Assembly (NCBI GenBank): GCA_001602435.1 | Contig: CP012156.1 | Location: 2,252,001 to 2,316,000 of the forward strand | Reading direction: 5' to 3' | DNA: 64,000 nucleotides | Origin: Hyphomonadaceae bacterium UKL13-1 | GTDB lineage: Bacteria > Pseudomonadota > Alphaproteobacteria > Caulobacterales > Aquidulcibacteraceae | Part shown: in pieces, positions 18,246 to 27,243 of the stretch | How the letters are laid out: every line of letters starts with the position of its first letter | Numbering within the stretch: position 1 is the stretch's first letter | Notes under the pieces: model-generated | What the model was told of the DNA's origin: nothing | What the model saw: only the letters and a program-made list of their open reading frames with translations | Databases searched by the model: none | Translations under genes and position numbers: made by a program

Positions 18246-18719
18246 ATGGTGAAGTTATTTTCTGCCGCTGCGCTGCTCTTAGCGATGACCTTTGCTTCCA
18301 CCGCATCTGCCGACCCACTGCAAGTCAATGTGACCTACAGCGAGGCGGCTCAAAAAAAGATGGAAAAGACCTATGGCGTGCGAGAAAAGGCCGTCATTCA
18401 AGAGATGGTTGAACGTAGCCTGCGCGAAAGCCTTGGTGACCGGGTAGCCCGCGTCGATGTCGTGATCAACGATCTGACGGCCAATCGTCCGACTTTCAAG
18501 GAATTGGGCGATAAGCCGGGTCTATCAATGCAGAGCTTCGGCATTGGCGGGGCAGACGTTTCCGGCAAAGCTTTTGATGCGGCGGGCAAATTAATCGGCC
18601 AAGCCAGCTATGACTGGACAGGCGACATCATCTGGGCAGACACCGCTTGGATTTGGTCGGATACAGACCGCACCTTGTCTGTCTTCGCACGGAAATTGGC
18701 GCAGGCTGTTCCGGGGTAA
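18246..18719 (+). CDS. Exported hypothetical protein
   Basis: A protein of about 157 residues with a signal peptide (MVKLFSAAALLLAMTFASTA, cut near ASA). The mature part of about 135 residues resembles small periplasmic proteins with a helix (MVERSLRESLGDRVARVDVV) followed by strands. The ATG was chosen for the strong AGAGGAG six bases upstream. I do not recognise a family. A strong intrinsic terminator follows, so the transcript ends here. Confidence 0.65.
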   Translation: MVKLFSAAALLLAMTFASTASADPLQVNVTYSEAAQKKMEKTYGVREKAVIQEMVERSLRESLGDRVARVDVVINDLTANRPTFKELGDKPGLSMQSFGIGGADVSGKAFDAAGKLIGQASYDWTGDIIWADTAWIWSDTDRTLSVFARKLAQAVPG

Positions 18720-18757
18720 GGGCCCTTTAGAACAATTTCTAGCCGATCAATTCAATC

Positions 18758-18788
18758 AGCGGGGCCTAAACGGGCCCCGCTATTTTTT
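18758..18788 (+). terminator. Intrinsic terminator after the exported protein gene
   Basis: A 9-bp GC-rich stem (AGCGGGGCC with GGCCCCGCT) and a short loop are followed by ATTTTTTG. This is a textbook factor-independent terminator about 40 bases after the stop codon. Confidence 0.85.
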
Positions 18789-18830
18789 GTTCGATTCGTA
18801 AGCGAGAATGCCAAATTTACCGAACCAATC

Positions 18831-18851
18831 TGTGTGTCAAATTCACACACA
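18831..18851. promoter_or_regulatory. Palindromic operator candidate, shared with 32.76 kb
   Basis: TGTGTG and CACACA arms sit around TCAAATTCA, and ten of ten arm positions but one are complementary. The same core occurs as a perfect palindrome between the symporter and epimerase genes at 32.76 kb. Here it lies about 200 bases upstream of the CelD-type acyltransferase start. The rest of 18789-19053 holds only a short TACCC-T-GGGTA palindrome at 19016-19026. Confidence 0.45.
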
Positions 18852-19053
18852 CCTCTTAGACCACCAGCACCTTCGATCCAGTTTTGGCACATGCGCACGG
18901 CCATATTTGCCAAAATGGACGAAAAGAGCGCAAAAATCACAGAAACGTGACAAATTACTCGGAAGAAATAGGGTCCAATTCCGCGTAATGTTTCTTAGGG
19001 TGGGCCAAATTTTGCTACCCTGGGTAAAAGCTCTTTCTAGAAGGATTTGCACG

Positions 19054-20187
19054 ATGACTAAGGTTACCCACGTTTCAGTTGCCTCACTTGATGGAATTAC
19101 TGAGACTGAGGAGGCTCTATTCTGTGCATTTCGCGTTTCAAATCCAGATTTGGCCAGCCCATATTTTTCCGCCGACTTCTTAAAGGCGATCGCGCCACAT
19201 ACACCTGGCAGCATGTTGGCGCGTTTTCATGACGGCGACGAGATTGTTGGTTTCTTCGCCTATCAGAAACGCGGGCAAAGCTTGCAGCCGGCCGGTGCCC
19301 CTTTGGCGGATTATCATGCAGCCGTCATGAAGACCGGCTACGCGCCCGACTGGTCACTTCTTCTGGCAGCAGCCGGCGCAAAGCGGTTGGAGTTTAACGG
19401 TCTAATAGGCGCTGAAGGTCTGGATCGCGCGCCCATCGTCAAGCATCGCCAAATTGCCGCGATCACCGATGGCTTTGAATCCTGGTTTGCGGCACAAAAA
19501 GCCCGCGCACCAAAATATTTCAAAAACCTGGGCCGCTGCACACGCAATGTCGCCAAGGATTTGCCAGAGCTGAAATTTGAATGGACCGACGTTTCCCCCG
19601 CCTTGTTGGACTGGGTTCTGACCTTGAAGGTCGATCAATATAAGCGCTCTGGTATGCACGATGTGTTCAGCTGCGGCTGGACCCGCGACTTGCTTTTCGC
19701 CTTGGCGGAGCAAAAGTCTACCGGTTCAAGCTTGCGGGCCGGCATTTATCGTCGGGGCGACGAATTGGTTGCCGCTGAAATCTGCATGATCGACGGGGAA
19801 GATTTGCATTTCTGGTTCCCGGCCTACAACCCAGCCTATAGCCGCTATTCCCCCGGCCTGCTCTTGACCTTCGACATCATCCGCCACGCCTCTGACCTCG
19901 GGTTTAAGGTGTTTGACTTTGGTAGCGGCGGTGAAGCCTATAAGTCGCCGATGACGATTGACGGCCCGCTTTGCTATGAAGGCCAAGTCGGCCAAGCCTT
20001 GACTTTGCCCTTGAAGAGCGAAGGTTTGCAACGCGCCTGGCTCAGCGTCTGGCGGCGCGCACATATTGTTCGGGCATGCGAAGTGTCGATTAAAGGTCAA
20101 GTCATGGCTTGTTTGCGATTGATCGAACGAGCCCAGATTCGCGCACGCGCACGTTTTGCGGCGCGCCTGCGGCAGCCTGCGACCTAA
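19054..20187 (+). CDS. GNAT/FemAB-fold acyltransferase, CelD/BcsL-like
   Basis: A 377-residue protein of the CelD/BcsL type: two tandem GNAT folds of which the second (about 180-330) carries the conserved acetyltransferase_6 block, with YKRSG, RAGIYRRGDELVAAEICMID and a YSPGLLLTFDIIRHASDLGF segment, then FDFGSGGEAYKSPM. Such proteins acylate polysaccharides (cellulose, holdfast or capsule). The substrate is not readable here. The ATG at the family's usual start was taken although the frame is open further upstream. The last four bases overlap the convergent queD. Confidence 0.8.
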   Translation: MTKVTHVSVASLDGITETEEALFCAFRVSNPDLASPYFSADFLKAIAPHTPGSMLARFHDGDEIVGFFAYQKRGQSLQPAGAPLADYHAAVMKTGYAPDWSLLLAAAGAKRLEFNGLIGAEGLDRAPIVKHRQIAAITDGFESWFAAQKARAPKYFKNLGRCTRNVAKDLPELKFEWTDVSPALLDWVLTLKVDQYKRSGMHDVFSCGWTRDLLFALAEQKSTGSSLRAGIYRRGDELVAAEICMIDGEDLHFWFPAYNPAYSRYSPGLLLTFDIIRHASDLGFKVFDFGSGGEAYKSPMTIDGPLCYEGQVGQALTLPLKSEGLQRAWLSVWRRAHIVRACEVSIKGQVMACLRLIERAQIRARARFAARLRQPAT

Positions 20188-20555
20188 AGGCCAATCTCCA
20201 GCGTACACATTTCGCCCAGCGACGGCCGGGCGACCGATACGCGGCGCAAATTGGGTAGGCTTGGCTTCAAGCGCTCAGCTACCCAGGCGCAAATGTTTTC
20301 CAGCGTCGGTGTCTCAAGGCCTTCGATCTCATTCAGGAACGAATGATCGAGCACATTGCGGACTTCGCTAATCGCTTTGGCGAGTTCGGCAAAGTCGCGC
20401 ACCCAATGGTCTTTGCCATCGGCCTCATCCTCAACCGATACATCCAGCCGGAAGGAATGGCCGTGCAAACGGCGATAGGGGTGGCTTTCATCGCCTTGGT
20501 GGAGATGATGGGCGGCGTCAAAGGTGACGCTTTTGGTCAAGAGGCAGCGGGTCAC
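20184..20555 (-). CDS. queD: 6-carboxytetrahydropterin synthase QueD-like
   Basis: A 123-residue PTPS-fold enzyme that makes 6-carboxy-5,6,7,8-tetrahydropterin for preQ0. Zinc ligands are visible as the His in FDAAHH (12-17) and HGH (31-33). DHSFLNE (about 68-74) and the C-terminal Glu region are present. The catalytic cysteine that precedes RLHGHS in E. coli QueD (Cys27) is Tyr27 here, so the enzyme either uses another residue or belongs to a variant subgroup. The gene is last in a queC-queE-queD operon, with four-base overlaps between genes, which fixes the pathway assignment. Confidence 0.87.
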   Translation of the reverse strand: MTRCLLTKSVTFDAAHHLHQGDESHPYRRLHGHSFRLDVSVEDEADGKDHWVRDFAELAKAISEVRNVLDHSFLNEIEGLETPTLENICAWVAERLKPSLPNLRRVSVARPSLGEMCTLEIGL

Positions 20556-21187
20556 GGGATTCCAAGCATTTTATGTGTTTGCAGGCTCAATCGCCATTGT
20601 GGATGCGCAAGACAATAGGCGACCGCAGCTTGGGTGTTTTTATCCGTGTGCGGGCCGTCCATGGGTTGAAGGTAAAAATTGTCGAAGGCGAGCGCCTCAA
20701 ACCGGTCTGGCATGGCCAAGGCTTGGGGATAAACCAGCTTCAGCTCATGGCCGCTGACCTGCGCGAGTGCGGCATTCGCCTTGGGGCTGACGCAGATCCA
20801 GTCAATCCCTTCCGGGGCTGCAATCGTGCCATTGGTCTCCACCGCAATCTCAAAGCCTGCTTGATGCAGCGCCTCGATCAGGGGGGCGTCAAGCTGCAGC
20901 AACGGCTCTCCGCCCGTGCAGACGACATAGGGATGGCCGAGTTGCAGATCAGGCCAAAGCGCCGCGACTGCCTCTGCTAAGGCCTCTGCAGTTTCAAACT
21001 TGCCGCCGCCTTCGCCATTGGTGCCAACAAAGTCTGTGTCGCAGAATTGGCAAACGGCATCCGTGCGGTCCTGCTCACGCCCGCTCCACAAATTACAACC
21101 GGCAAAGCGCAGGAATACCGCCGGACGGCCGGCTTGGGCCCCCTCGCCTTGCAGGGTGTAGAAACGCTCTTTCACCATATAGGTCAT
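20552..21187 (-). CDS. queE: 7-carboxy-7-deazaguanine synthase
   Basis: A 211-residue radical-SAM enzyme that contracts 6-carboxytetrahydropterin to 7-carboxy-7-deazaguanine. The iron-sulfur cysteines are C31, C46 and C49 in the expanded CNLWSG...CQFCD motif found in proteobacterial QueE, instead of plain CxxxCxx[11 protein letters not shown] (about 93-102) is the SAM-binding GGE motif. The start was set at ATG 21187, which overlaps the queC stop as ATGA. An ATG upstream would add an arginine-rich, non-homologous leader. Confidence 0.95.
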   Translation of the reverse strand: MTYMVKERFYTLQGEGAQAGRPAVFLRFAGCNLWSGREQDRTDAVCQFCDTDFVGTNGEGGGKFETAEALAEAVAALWPDLQLGHPYVVCTGGEPLLQLDAPLIEALHQAGFEIAVETNGTIAAPEGIDWICVSPKANAALAQVSGHELKLVYPQALAMPDRFEALAFDNFYLQPMDGPHTDKNTQAAVAYCLAHPQWRLSLQTHKMLGIP

Positions 21188-21924
21188 GGGGCCACGCGCA
21201 TGCCTTGCACAGCCTGGCCCTGATGCTGGGCCTGCCATTGCTGCCAGCCTGAGGCCCGCAACTCACACGCCGGACAGGTGCCACAGCCATACCCCCAGTC
21301 GTGCCGCAGCGAACGGTCGCCCGTGTAGCAGGTGTGGGAATGCTCCACCGTGAGGTCAATCAAGGCGTCGCCGCCCAGAGCAAACGCAAGGTCCCACGTC
21401 TGGGCTTTGGTCAGATACATGAGCGGCGTCGCCAACTTAAACGAGACATCCATGCCGAGCGACAGGGATTGCTCCATCGCATCCAACGTCGCACGGCGGC
21501 AATCGGGATAGCCAGAATAGTCGGTCTCGCACATGCCGCCGACCAAAACCCCCAGCCCACGGCGATAGGCCAAAGCCCCCGCAAAGGTCAAAAAGACCAG
21601 ATTACGCCCTGGCACAAAGGTTGTTGGCAGACCGGAGTCCGCCATGGCGATGGCGGTATCGCGGGTCAAAGCCGTGTCAGAAATCTGGCCCAAAAGCCCG
21701 AGATCCAAGAGGTGGTCATCGCCCAGCTTTTGGCCCCAGTCCGGCATGGTGGCGCGGATCGCTTCCAAAATCACCAAGCGCTGGTCCAATTCCACGCGGT
21801 GCCTTTGACCGTAATCAAAGCCAATCGTCTCCACGCGGTCATAGCGCGACAACGCCCACGCCAAGCAGGCCGTAGAATCCTGACCGCCTGAGAACAGGAC
21901 AAGCGCATGTTTGGGCTCAATCAC
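21184..21924 (-). CDS. queC: 7-cyano-7-deazaguanine synthase
   Basis: A 246-residue ATP-dependent amidase/nitrile synthetase that converts 7-carboxy-7-deazaguanine to preQ0. The PP-loop SGGQDST is at 12-18. Four zinc-binding cysteines are at about 199, 214, 217 and 220 (CYTG then CGTCPAC). The start is GTG, at the position where homologues begin. The frame stays open for 70 more codons upstream, but that stretch does not look coding. First gene of the que operon. I searched the leader for a preQ1 riboswitch and saw none. Confidence 0.95.
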   Translation of the reverse strand: MIEPKHALVLFSGGQDSTACLAWALSRYDRVETIGFDYGQRHRVELDQRLVILEAIRATMPDWGQKLGDDHLLDLGLLGQISDTALTRDTAIAMADSGLPTTFVPGRNLVFLTFAGALAYRRGLGVLVGGMCETDYSGYPDCRRATLDAMEQSLSLGMDVSFKLATPLMYLTKAQTWDLAFALGGDALIDLTVEHSHTCYTGDRSLRHDWGYGCGTCPACELRASGWQQWQAQHQGQAVQGMRVAP

Positions 21925-22232
21925 GAGGAGACTTTCACGGAAGCAGAACGGGGGGATGGGCGCGTTCCATAGCCTATTTTCGGCGAAACCGAAACTACTA
22001 GAGCGCAGAAGGTTTCTCCCGTCGAAGTCGCAAGCCCGATGAAGCGCTTTCCCATTTGCGGGGATGAGACGTGCACGAACAAAAGGATGTATTCTTTTAC
22101 TATGTTTGAAGCATTCAGGCATTCTCGAAGTCATTAGGTTGGTAACTTCGGTTTTCCTTAACTAAGCCACAACACTCCTGAGGTAATGTCAGGCCTAATT
22201 ACTCAACCAGTATCAAGAAGTTTAGGTGACAC
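21925..22232. other. Intergenic region between queC and the pentapeptide gene
   Basis: This divergent interval of about 310 bases should hold promoters in both directions. On the queC side, TTCGG-TTTCG-CCGAA can form a small hairpin near 21980. I see no riboswitch, operator palindrome or small gene that I can support. Confidence 0.4.
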
Positions 22233-23516
22233 TTGAGCAGCATCGTATCTTACGTAAAACTGGACTCTGAGACACTTGAAGCTGTCTTGAAGCTCCATGA
22301 GCGTTATGCAAACGGGATCGCAGGTGGCAAACGGGCCTCTTTGAAATTTGTCGACTTTTCAGGGATTGACCTCTCCGGCCGCAATTTAGCCGATGCCGAA
22401 TTGACCGGATGTGCGTTTGAAAGCGCCAAACTGATCAAAACGATCTTTGAGCGCGCCATCCTGTTTGCCTGTGATTTCCGCAAAGCAGACCTACGCGGGG
22501 CCCGCATGGCGAAAGCGGATATGCGCGGGGCCAATTTGCGCGGCGCAGACCTGTCCCATGCTGACTTGACCCAGTCGGACTTCCGCGAAGGCGAAGTCGC
22601 TGTAGCCGACAAGAAAAACGGCATGATGGTGGTTAAGCACCGCATGCGACCCGGCGACGCTGAGGGCACTTTGTTTGTCGGCGCCACGCTCGATGGCTCG
22701 CAGTTCAATGGCGTCCAAGCCAAGGGTGCAGACTTCCAAGATTGCTCCATGAAGGGTGCCAAGCTGTCTGGGGCTATTTTGAAGGATTGCAATCTGGCTG
22801 GTGCCGATTTGCAAGACGCAGATTTGACCGGCGCTAGGCTGGAAGGCGCGCATTTCGAAGATGCGATTCTGACCGGTGTTGCGCTGGGCTATAGCAAGAT
22901 CGACCCCAAAATGGCCAAAGGTGCTTTGGGCGACCCAAGTGACAGCGCAAAAATTCGCGCCATCCAGCTCGAAAACATGGCCAATGACCATCAAGCTTGG
23001 TGGGAAAGCAACGGCAGTGCAGGCAAGCATGCGAAATTCGATGGGGAAGACCTTCGCCCGATGGCGTCGATGTTTAAGGGCATGCGCCTGACCGCCATTT
23101 CAGCGGTTAAATGCAACGGGGTTGGCGTGCGCTTTCTATCGACGCAGTTGCAAGGTGCGAATTTCTCCGAGGCCGACTTACGCGGGACCTGTTTCGCAGG
23201 CGCTGACTTGCGCGGGGCAAACTTTACGCGTGCGCGCCTGAAGAAGGCCGACTTCCGGAACGCAAAGCTTAGTCCTTTGCGCATTAGTGCGGACAAGACC
23301 AAGGCAACCGACTTCACCGGCGCTGAAATGCGCTACGCCAATTTCGACCAAGCCGATATTCGCGAAGCCCTTTTCTATGACGTCGATATGTTGGGGGCGA
23401 GCTTTCGCGGGGCGCAAGCGACGGGAGCTAAACGGGGCAAGTCTCCGACGGCCGAGGACAGTGGCGATGCGCCAGCTGGTTCTTCCGCGCCTGAAGCCCA
23501 GGCAAATGCCGCCTAA
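22233..23516 (+). CDS. Pentapeptide repeat protein
   Basis: A 427-residue protein made of many A(D/N)LxG pentapeptides in three blocks (about 47-120, 145-220 and 285-385), which form right-handed quadrilateral beta-helices. Between blocks one and two is a non-repeat segment (VADKKNGMMVVKHRM), and between two and three a stretch of about 60 residues. The N-terminal 30 residues are helical. Some family members bind DNA gyrase, but no such role can be read here. The start is TTG with TTAGGTGA upstream. The C-terminus is Ala/Ser/Glu-rich. Confidence 0.85.
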   Translation: MSSIVSYVKLDSETLEAVLKLHERYANGIAGGKRASLKFVDFSGIDLSGRNLADAELTGCAFESAKLIKTIFERAILFACDFRKADLRGARMAKADMRGANLRGADLSHADLTQSDFREGEVAVADKKNGMMVVKHRMRPGDAEGTLFVGATLDGSQFNGVQAKGADFQDCSMKGAKLSGAILKDCNLAGADLQDADLTGARLEGAHFEDAILTGVALGYSKIDPKMAKGALGDPSDSAKIRAIQLENMANDHQAWWESNGSAGKHAKFDGEDLRPMASMFKGMRLTAISAVKCNGVGVRFLSTQLQGANFSEADLRGTCFAGADLRGANFTRARLKKADFRNAKLSPLRISADKTKATDFTGAEMRYANFDQADIREALFYDVDMLGASFRGAQATGAKRGKSPTAEDSGDAPAGSSAPEAQANAA

Positions 23517-23539
23517 ATGATCAAAGGAAGAAGGCCCGA

Positions 23540-23616
23540 TGGTGGCGGGAGAGAGACTTGAACTCTCGACCTCACGATTATGAGTCGTGCGCTCTAACCA
23601 GCTGAGCTACCCAGCC
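23540..23616 (-). tRNA. tRNA-Met (CAT), elongator
   Basis: A 77-base tRNA with an encoded CCA end. D-arm GCTC/GAGC, anticodon stem CACGA/TCGTG with loop CTCATAA (anticodon CAT), variable AGGTC, T-stem GAGAG/CTCTC with TTCAAGT are all in place. The 5' GG-C start and standard D-loop indicate the elongator rather than the initiator. The acceptor stem GGCTGGG/TCCCGCC pairs except at position 4 (T) with 69 (C), where the usual partner would be A. Confidence 0.95.
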
Positions 23617-23637
23617 AACGCATCGGGGAGCCGTCAT

Positions 23638-26600
23638 TTAGTGCGCATCGACTCTCGGGGCAAGCCTTTGGGTCAGTTGGGCCAAAAGAGTTTTCCGTTT
23701 GGCCTCAGTCCGCACCAGCGCAGCCTCTTTCACATGGCCGAATCCACGCACATCGTCGGGCAAGTTTGCCAGTTCCACGATTTGTCGATGGGTAGCCGAA
23801 CTTAGGTTTTGAACCCAAATAGCTAGGTCAGCCAAATATTGATCGCGGAACGCACGTTCCTTCGCCCGCTCTTCTGTCGCACCGAAGATGTCCAGAGCCG
23901 TACCGCGCAGGACTTTGCCGTGCTGCAGCACTTTAAACGCCCCTAAGATCCACGCACCAAAGGCCTGCTTCTTGGGCAGTCCGGTTGCCTCATCCTTTTT
24001 ACCGAGGAAAGGCGGGGCCAGCCAAATCTTCAACGACTTCCGGCCACCCAATGTCGCGTTGAGCCCTTCCATATAAGCTGGGTCCGCATAAAGGCGCGCA
24101 ACCTCATACTCATCCTTATAGGCCATGACCTTCACCAGATTGACAGCAACAGCCCGGGTCAATGTCGTACCCAAGCTTGCTTGGGTCTCGGCTTTGCGGA
24201 CTTGGGCGACGGCATCGGCATAAATCTGCGCATAGCCTTGGTTTTGATAGGCGGTCAGATGCGCAATGCGATGGGCGATTAGATCATCGAGCGATTTTTC
24301 TGGCGGCGGTTCGCGGACTGGCACCATCTCTTTCAAGCGTGCTGGGTCATAGGCCGCCAAGCGCCCGAGATCAAAGGCCAGCACATTCTCATCAATCGCC
24401 ACGCCATTGAGCTTGATCGCCCGATAAAGCCCGCGCAGCGATACCGGAACCAGCCCCCGCTGCCACGCAAAGCCCAATAGGATCATGTTGGAATAAAGCG
24501 CGTCATAGAGATATTCTTCCGCCAAGCCTTCTGCATGGATGACGCCCAGCTCCCGTACCGCTTGGGCAAACAAATCTACCTTGGGCTGACCGCGATAGCC
24601 GCGCGTGCGATTGTGGATGAATTCGCTGGTGGGTTGGATGTCGAAATTGGCGACGGCACGGGTCGTCTCTTTGCAAACCAGATTGAGGCCGTCGAGATTG
24701 GTTGCCACAATCAAATCGCCCGCAATCATCACATCGGCAGAAGCCGGGGGCACGCGGCCAGAGCGAATGTCTTGGGGCTGATTGGCGATGCGCACATGGC
24801 TCAACACCTGCCCACCCTTTTGCGCGAGGCCCGTCATATCGAGCGTGGAGGACGCCTTGCCATCGACATGGGCTGCCATGCCGACAATGGCCGAAACTGT
24901 TGTTACGCCTGTGCCGCCAACGCCCGTAAAGACGATGGAGCGTGGGCGGTCCAAACTCATAGGCTCGGGCAGAGGGATATTGGTGGCATCAAAGGTTGGA
25001 CGCGCCCGCTCGCGCTTGGCATTGTGGCTGCCTTCAATTGTCACGAAAGACGGGCAGAAGCCGTCCACACAGCGCGTATCTTGGTTGCAAGACGACTGGT
25101 CAATCTGCCGCTTAGTGCCAAAATCGGTTTCGAGCGGATGGATGGACAAGCAATTGGATTGCTTGGAACAATCGCCACAACCCTCACACACGGCGGGGTT
25201 GATGTAAGCGCGGGTCGACGTGGCCTTCAAGAGCTTGCGCTTGATCCGGCGGCGCTTCTCGGTCGCACACATTTGGTCATAGATCAGAACTGTGACGCCC
25301 TTGGTCTCGCGCAGGCGGCGCTGGACGGCGTCCAATTCCTCACGCGGATAGACGCGGACAGACGGCTCTAGCACCACATTGGCATAGCGCGTCGGCTCGT
25401 CGGCGACGATGACGACTTTCTTAACGCCCTCACCCAGCAATTGCTTGGCAATTTGGGGCGTGGTTTGGCCGCTTTCGGTGGACTGACCACCGGTCATCGC
25501 CACCGCGTCATTATAAAGCAGCTTATAGGTCACATTGACTTGGCCCGTCACCGCCGCACGAATGGCCAGCGAGCCTGAGTGCGAATAGGTGCCATCGCCC
25601 AAATTGACAAAGACATGGTCTTCTTCCGTGAACGGCGCTTGGCCGATCCAGCCAATGCCCTCCCCGCCCATTTGGCTCGTCATATCGGTTTGCCGCTCGG
25701 GCATGAAGGTCGCCATATAGTGGCAGCCGATCCCAGCGAGCGCGCGCGAGCCTTCTGGCACGACAGTTGAGCTATTGTGCGGGCAACCAGAACAGAAATG
25801 CGGCGTGCGGTGTGCATCGCCTTCCAGCGCCTTTGCGCGGTCCTTGCTTTCCTGCACGCGGTTCAAATAGGCTAAAGCCTGCTCGCGGTGCGGGCCTTCG
25901 GGCACCAGATCAAACAAGGTCTTCGCCAGCACGGGGATGGAAATGGAAGCGGTGTCGGGCAGCAAGGGCTTACTATCCAACCCCTTTTTGCCAATCACCC
26001 GCGGCCGCTTGCCATCGGGCAAATCATAGAGGGCATCGCGAATCTGGGTCTCGATCAAAGCGCGCTTGTGCTCCACCACCAACAGCGTCTCGAGCCCCAA
26101 GGCAAAGCCGCGCAAATGATAGGGTTCCAGCGGCCAAGGCATGGCGACTTTATAAATGGCAAAGCCCAGATCGGCGGCCAGTTCTGGGCTGATGCCCAAC
26201 GCATCTAACGCCTCAAAAATGTCCCGCGTGGCTTGGCCGGTCGCGACCAAGCCAATGCGCCGCTTGTCGCCCGATAGGATCTCCCGATCAAGGCTATTGG
26301 CTCGCACAAAAGCTTGTGCCGCTGGCAGCTTATACTGACGAAGCCGCGCTTCCTTGGCCATCGGATCATCGCCACGGCGCAGGCTGACGCCTTCTGGCGG
26401 CATTTCGAAGTCTGTGGGCAGGCGGATATCAAAGCGATGGGCGCCGACATCAATCACCGCGCCCGAATCCATCGTATCGGCCAAAGCGATTAGGCCCGTC
26501 CAAGCGCCAGAGTAGCGCGATAGGGCAAAGCCGTACAAGCCAAAGTCCAACACATCTTGGATCGATGCCGGCGACAGGATGGGCATTTCCGCATCGATGA

Positions 26601-27087
26601 AAGCAAACTCAGACTGGCTGGGCAGGGTCGAGCTTTTGCAAACATGGTCATCGCCTGCAATTGCCAAGGTGCCGCCGAACTTGGAGGTGCCTGCGAAATT
26701 AGCGTGCTTAAAAACGTCGCCCGTACGATCAACGCCAGGTGCTTTGCCATACCAAATACCGAAAACGCCATCAAAGCGCGCACCCGCAAATTGACCAAGC
26801 TGTTGGCTGCCCCAAACGGCTGTCGCGCCCAAATCTTCATTGAGGCCTGCCCAGAACTCGATATCATGGGTTTTCAGAAGCTTAGAGGCCCGCTCGAGCT
26901 GCATGTCATAGCCGCCAAGTGGCGAGCCGCGATAGCCCGAGATAAAGCCCGCCGTGTTCAATCCGGCCTTCACATCGCGGCGTTTTTGGTCCAAAGGAAG
27001 CCGCACGAGGGCTTGGATGCCGGTTAGAAACGCTCTACCCTCGTCGAGTTCATACTTGTCAGTTAACAGAACTTCGCGATGGAGCAT
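23638..27087 (-). CDS. Indolepyruvate ferredoxin oxidoreductase family protein (fused)
   Basis: An 1149-residue TPP-dependent 2-oxoacid:ferredoxin oxidoreductase that combines alpha and beta subunits. The N-terminal pyrimidine-binding half carries SGYRGSPLGGYDMQ (about 50-63). The TPP/Mg site is GDGTYSHSGS near 500. Two cysteine clusters follow near 640-690 (CEGCGDC, then CNQDTRCVDGFC). The gamma-like domain starts at GVGGTGVTTVSAIVG (about 725). It decarboxylates aryl or branched 2-oxoacids to acyl-CoA with ferredoxin. Activity on indolepyruvate itself is not certain. It is divergent from an Lrp regulator, which probably controls it. Confidence 0.92.
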   Translation of the reverse strand: MLHREVLLTDKYELDEGRAFLTGIQALVRLPLDQKRRDVKAGLNTAGFISGYRGSPLGGYDMQLERASKLLKTHDIEFWAGLNEDLGATAVWGSQQLGQFAGARFDGVFGIWYGKAPGVDRTGDVFKHANFAGTSKFGGTLAIAGDDHVCKSSTLPSQSEFAFIDAEMPILSPASIQDVLDFGLYGFALSRYSGAWTGLIALADTMDSGAVIDVGAHRFDIRLPTDFEMPPEGVSLRRGDDPMAKEARLRQYKLPAAQAFVRANSLDREILSGDKRRIGLVATGQATRDIFEALDALGISPELAADLGFAIYKVAMPWPLEPYHLRGFALGLETLLVVEHKRALIETQIRDALYDLPDGKRPRVIGKKGLDSKPLLPDTASISIPVLAKTLFDLVPEGPHREQALAYLNRVQESKDRAKALEGDAHRTPHFCSGCPHNSSTVVPEGSRALAGIGCHYMATFMPERQTDMTSQMGGEGIGWIGQAPFTEEDHVFVNLGDGTYSHSGSLAIRAAVTGQVNVTYKLLYNDAVAMTGGQSTESGQTTPQIAKQLLGEGVKKVVIVADEPTRYANVVLEPSVRVYPREELDAVQRRLRETKGVTVLIYDQMCATEKRRRIKRKLLKATSTRAYINPAVCEGCGDCSKQSNCLSIHPLETDFGTKRQIDQSSCNQDTRCVDGFCPSFVTIEGSHNAKRERARPTFDATNIPLPEPMSLDRPRSIVFTGVGGTGVTTVSAIVGMAAHVDGKASSTLDMTGLAQKGGQVLSHVRIANQPQDIRSGRVPPASADVMIAGDLIVATNLDGLNLVCKETTRAVANFDIQPTSEFIHNRTRGYRGQPKVDLFAQAVRELGVIHAEGLAEEYLYDALYSNMILLGFAWQRGLVPVSLRGLYRAIKLNGVAIDENVLAFDLGRLAAYDPARLKEMVPVREPPPEKSLDDLIAHRIAHLTAYQNQGYAQIYADAVAQVRKAETQASLGTTLTRAVAVNLVKVMAYKDEYEVARLYADPAYMEGLNATLGGRKSLKIWLAPPFLGKKDEATGLPKKQAFGAWILGAFKVLQHGKVLRGTALDIFGATEERAKERAFRDQYLADLAIWVQNLSSATHRQIVELANLPDDVRGFGHVKEAALVRTEAKRKTLLAQLTQRLAPRVDAH

Positions 27088-27109
27088 TTGGTAGGCCCTC
27101 GGGTTTTTC

Positions 27110-27128
27110 GACCACTGTGAATGTGGTC
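27110..27128. promoter_or_regulatory. Inverted repeat upstream of the oxidoreductase gene
   Basis: GACCAC and GTGGTC arms are separated by seven bases, ending 23 bases before the oxidoreductase start codon, in the interval shared with the divergent Lrp gene. It could be an operator or a leader hairpin. Confidence 0.35.
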
Positions 27129-27243
27129 TGCTTTTATCCGGGCATCATCTTCTGTTTTCACGGAAAAAGCTTGCTCTTTTTTTCGTTATTTGCGAAGGAT
27201 TGCGCAAGATACATGTTCACTTTGCCAGAATTGAGGAAAATTC

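Noticed and set aside
21925..22020. preQ1 riboswitch upstream of queC
   Set aside because: No preQ1-I or preQ1-II consensus and no pseudoknot-like pairing was seen. Only a short hairpin is present.
21925..22134. N-terminal extension of queC by 70 codons
   Set aside because: QueC homologues start at the GTG. The extension has unlike composition, and it would cover the promoter interval.
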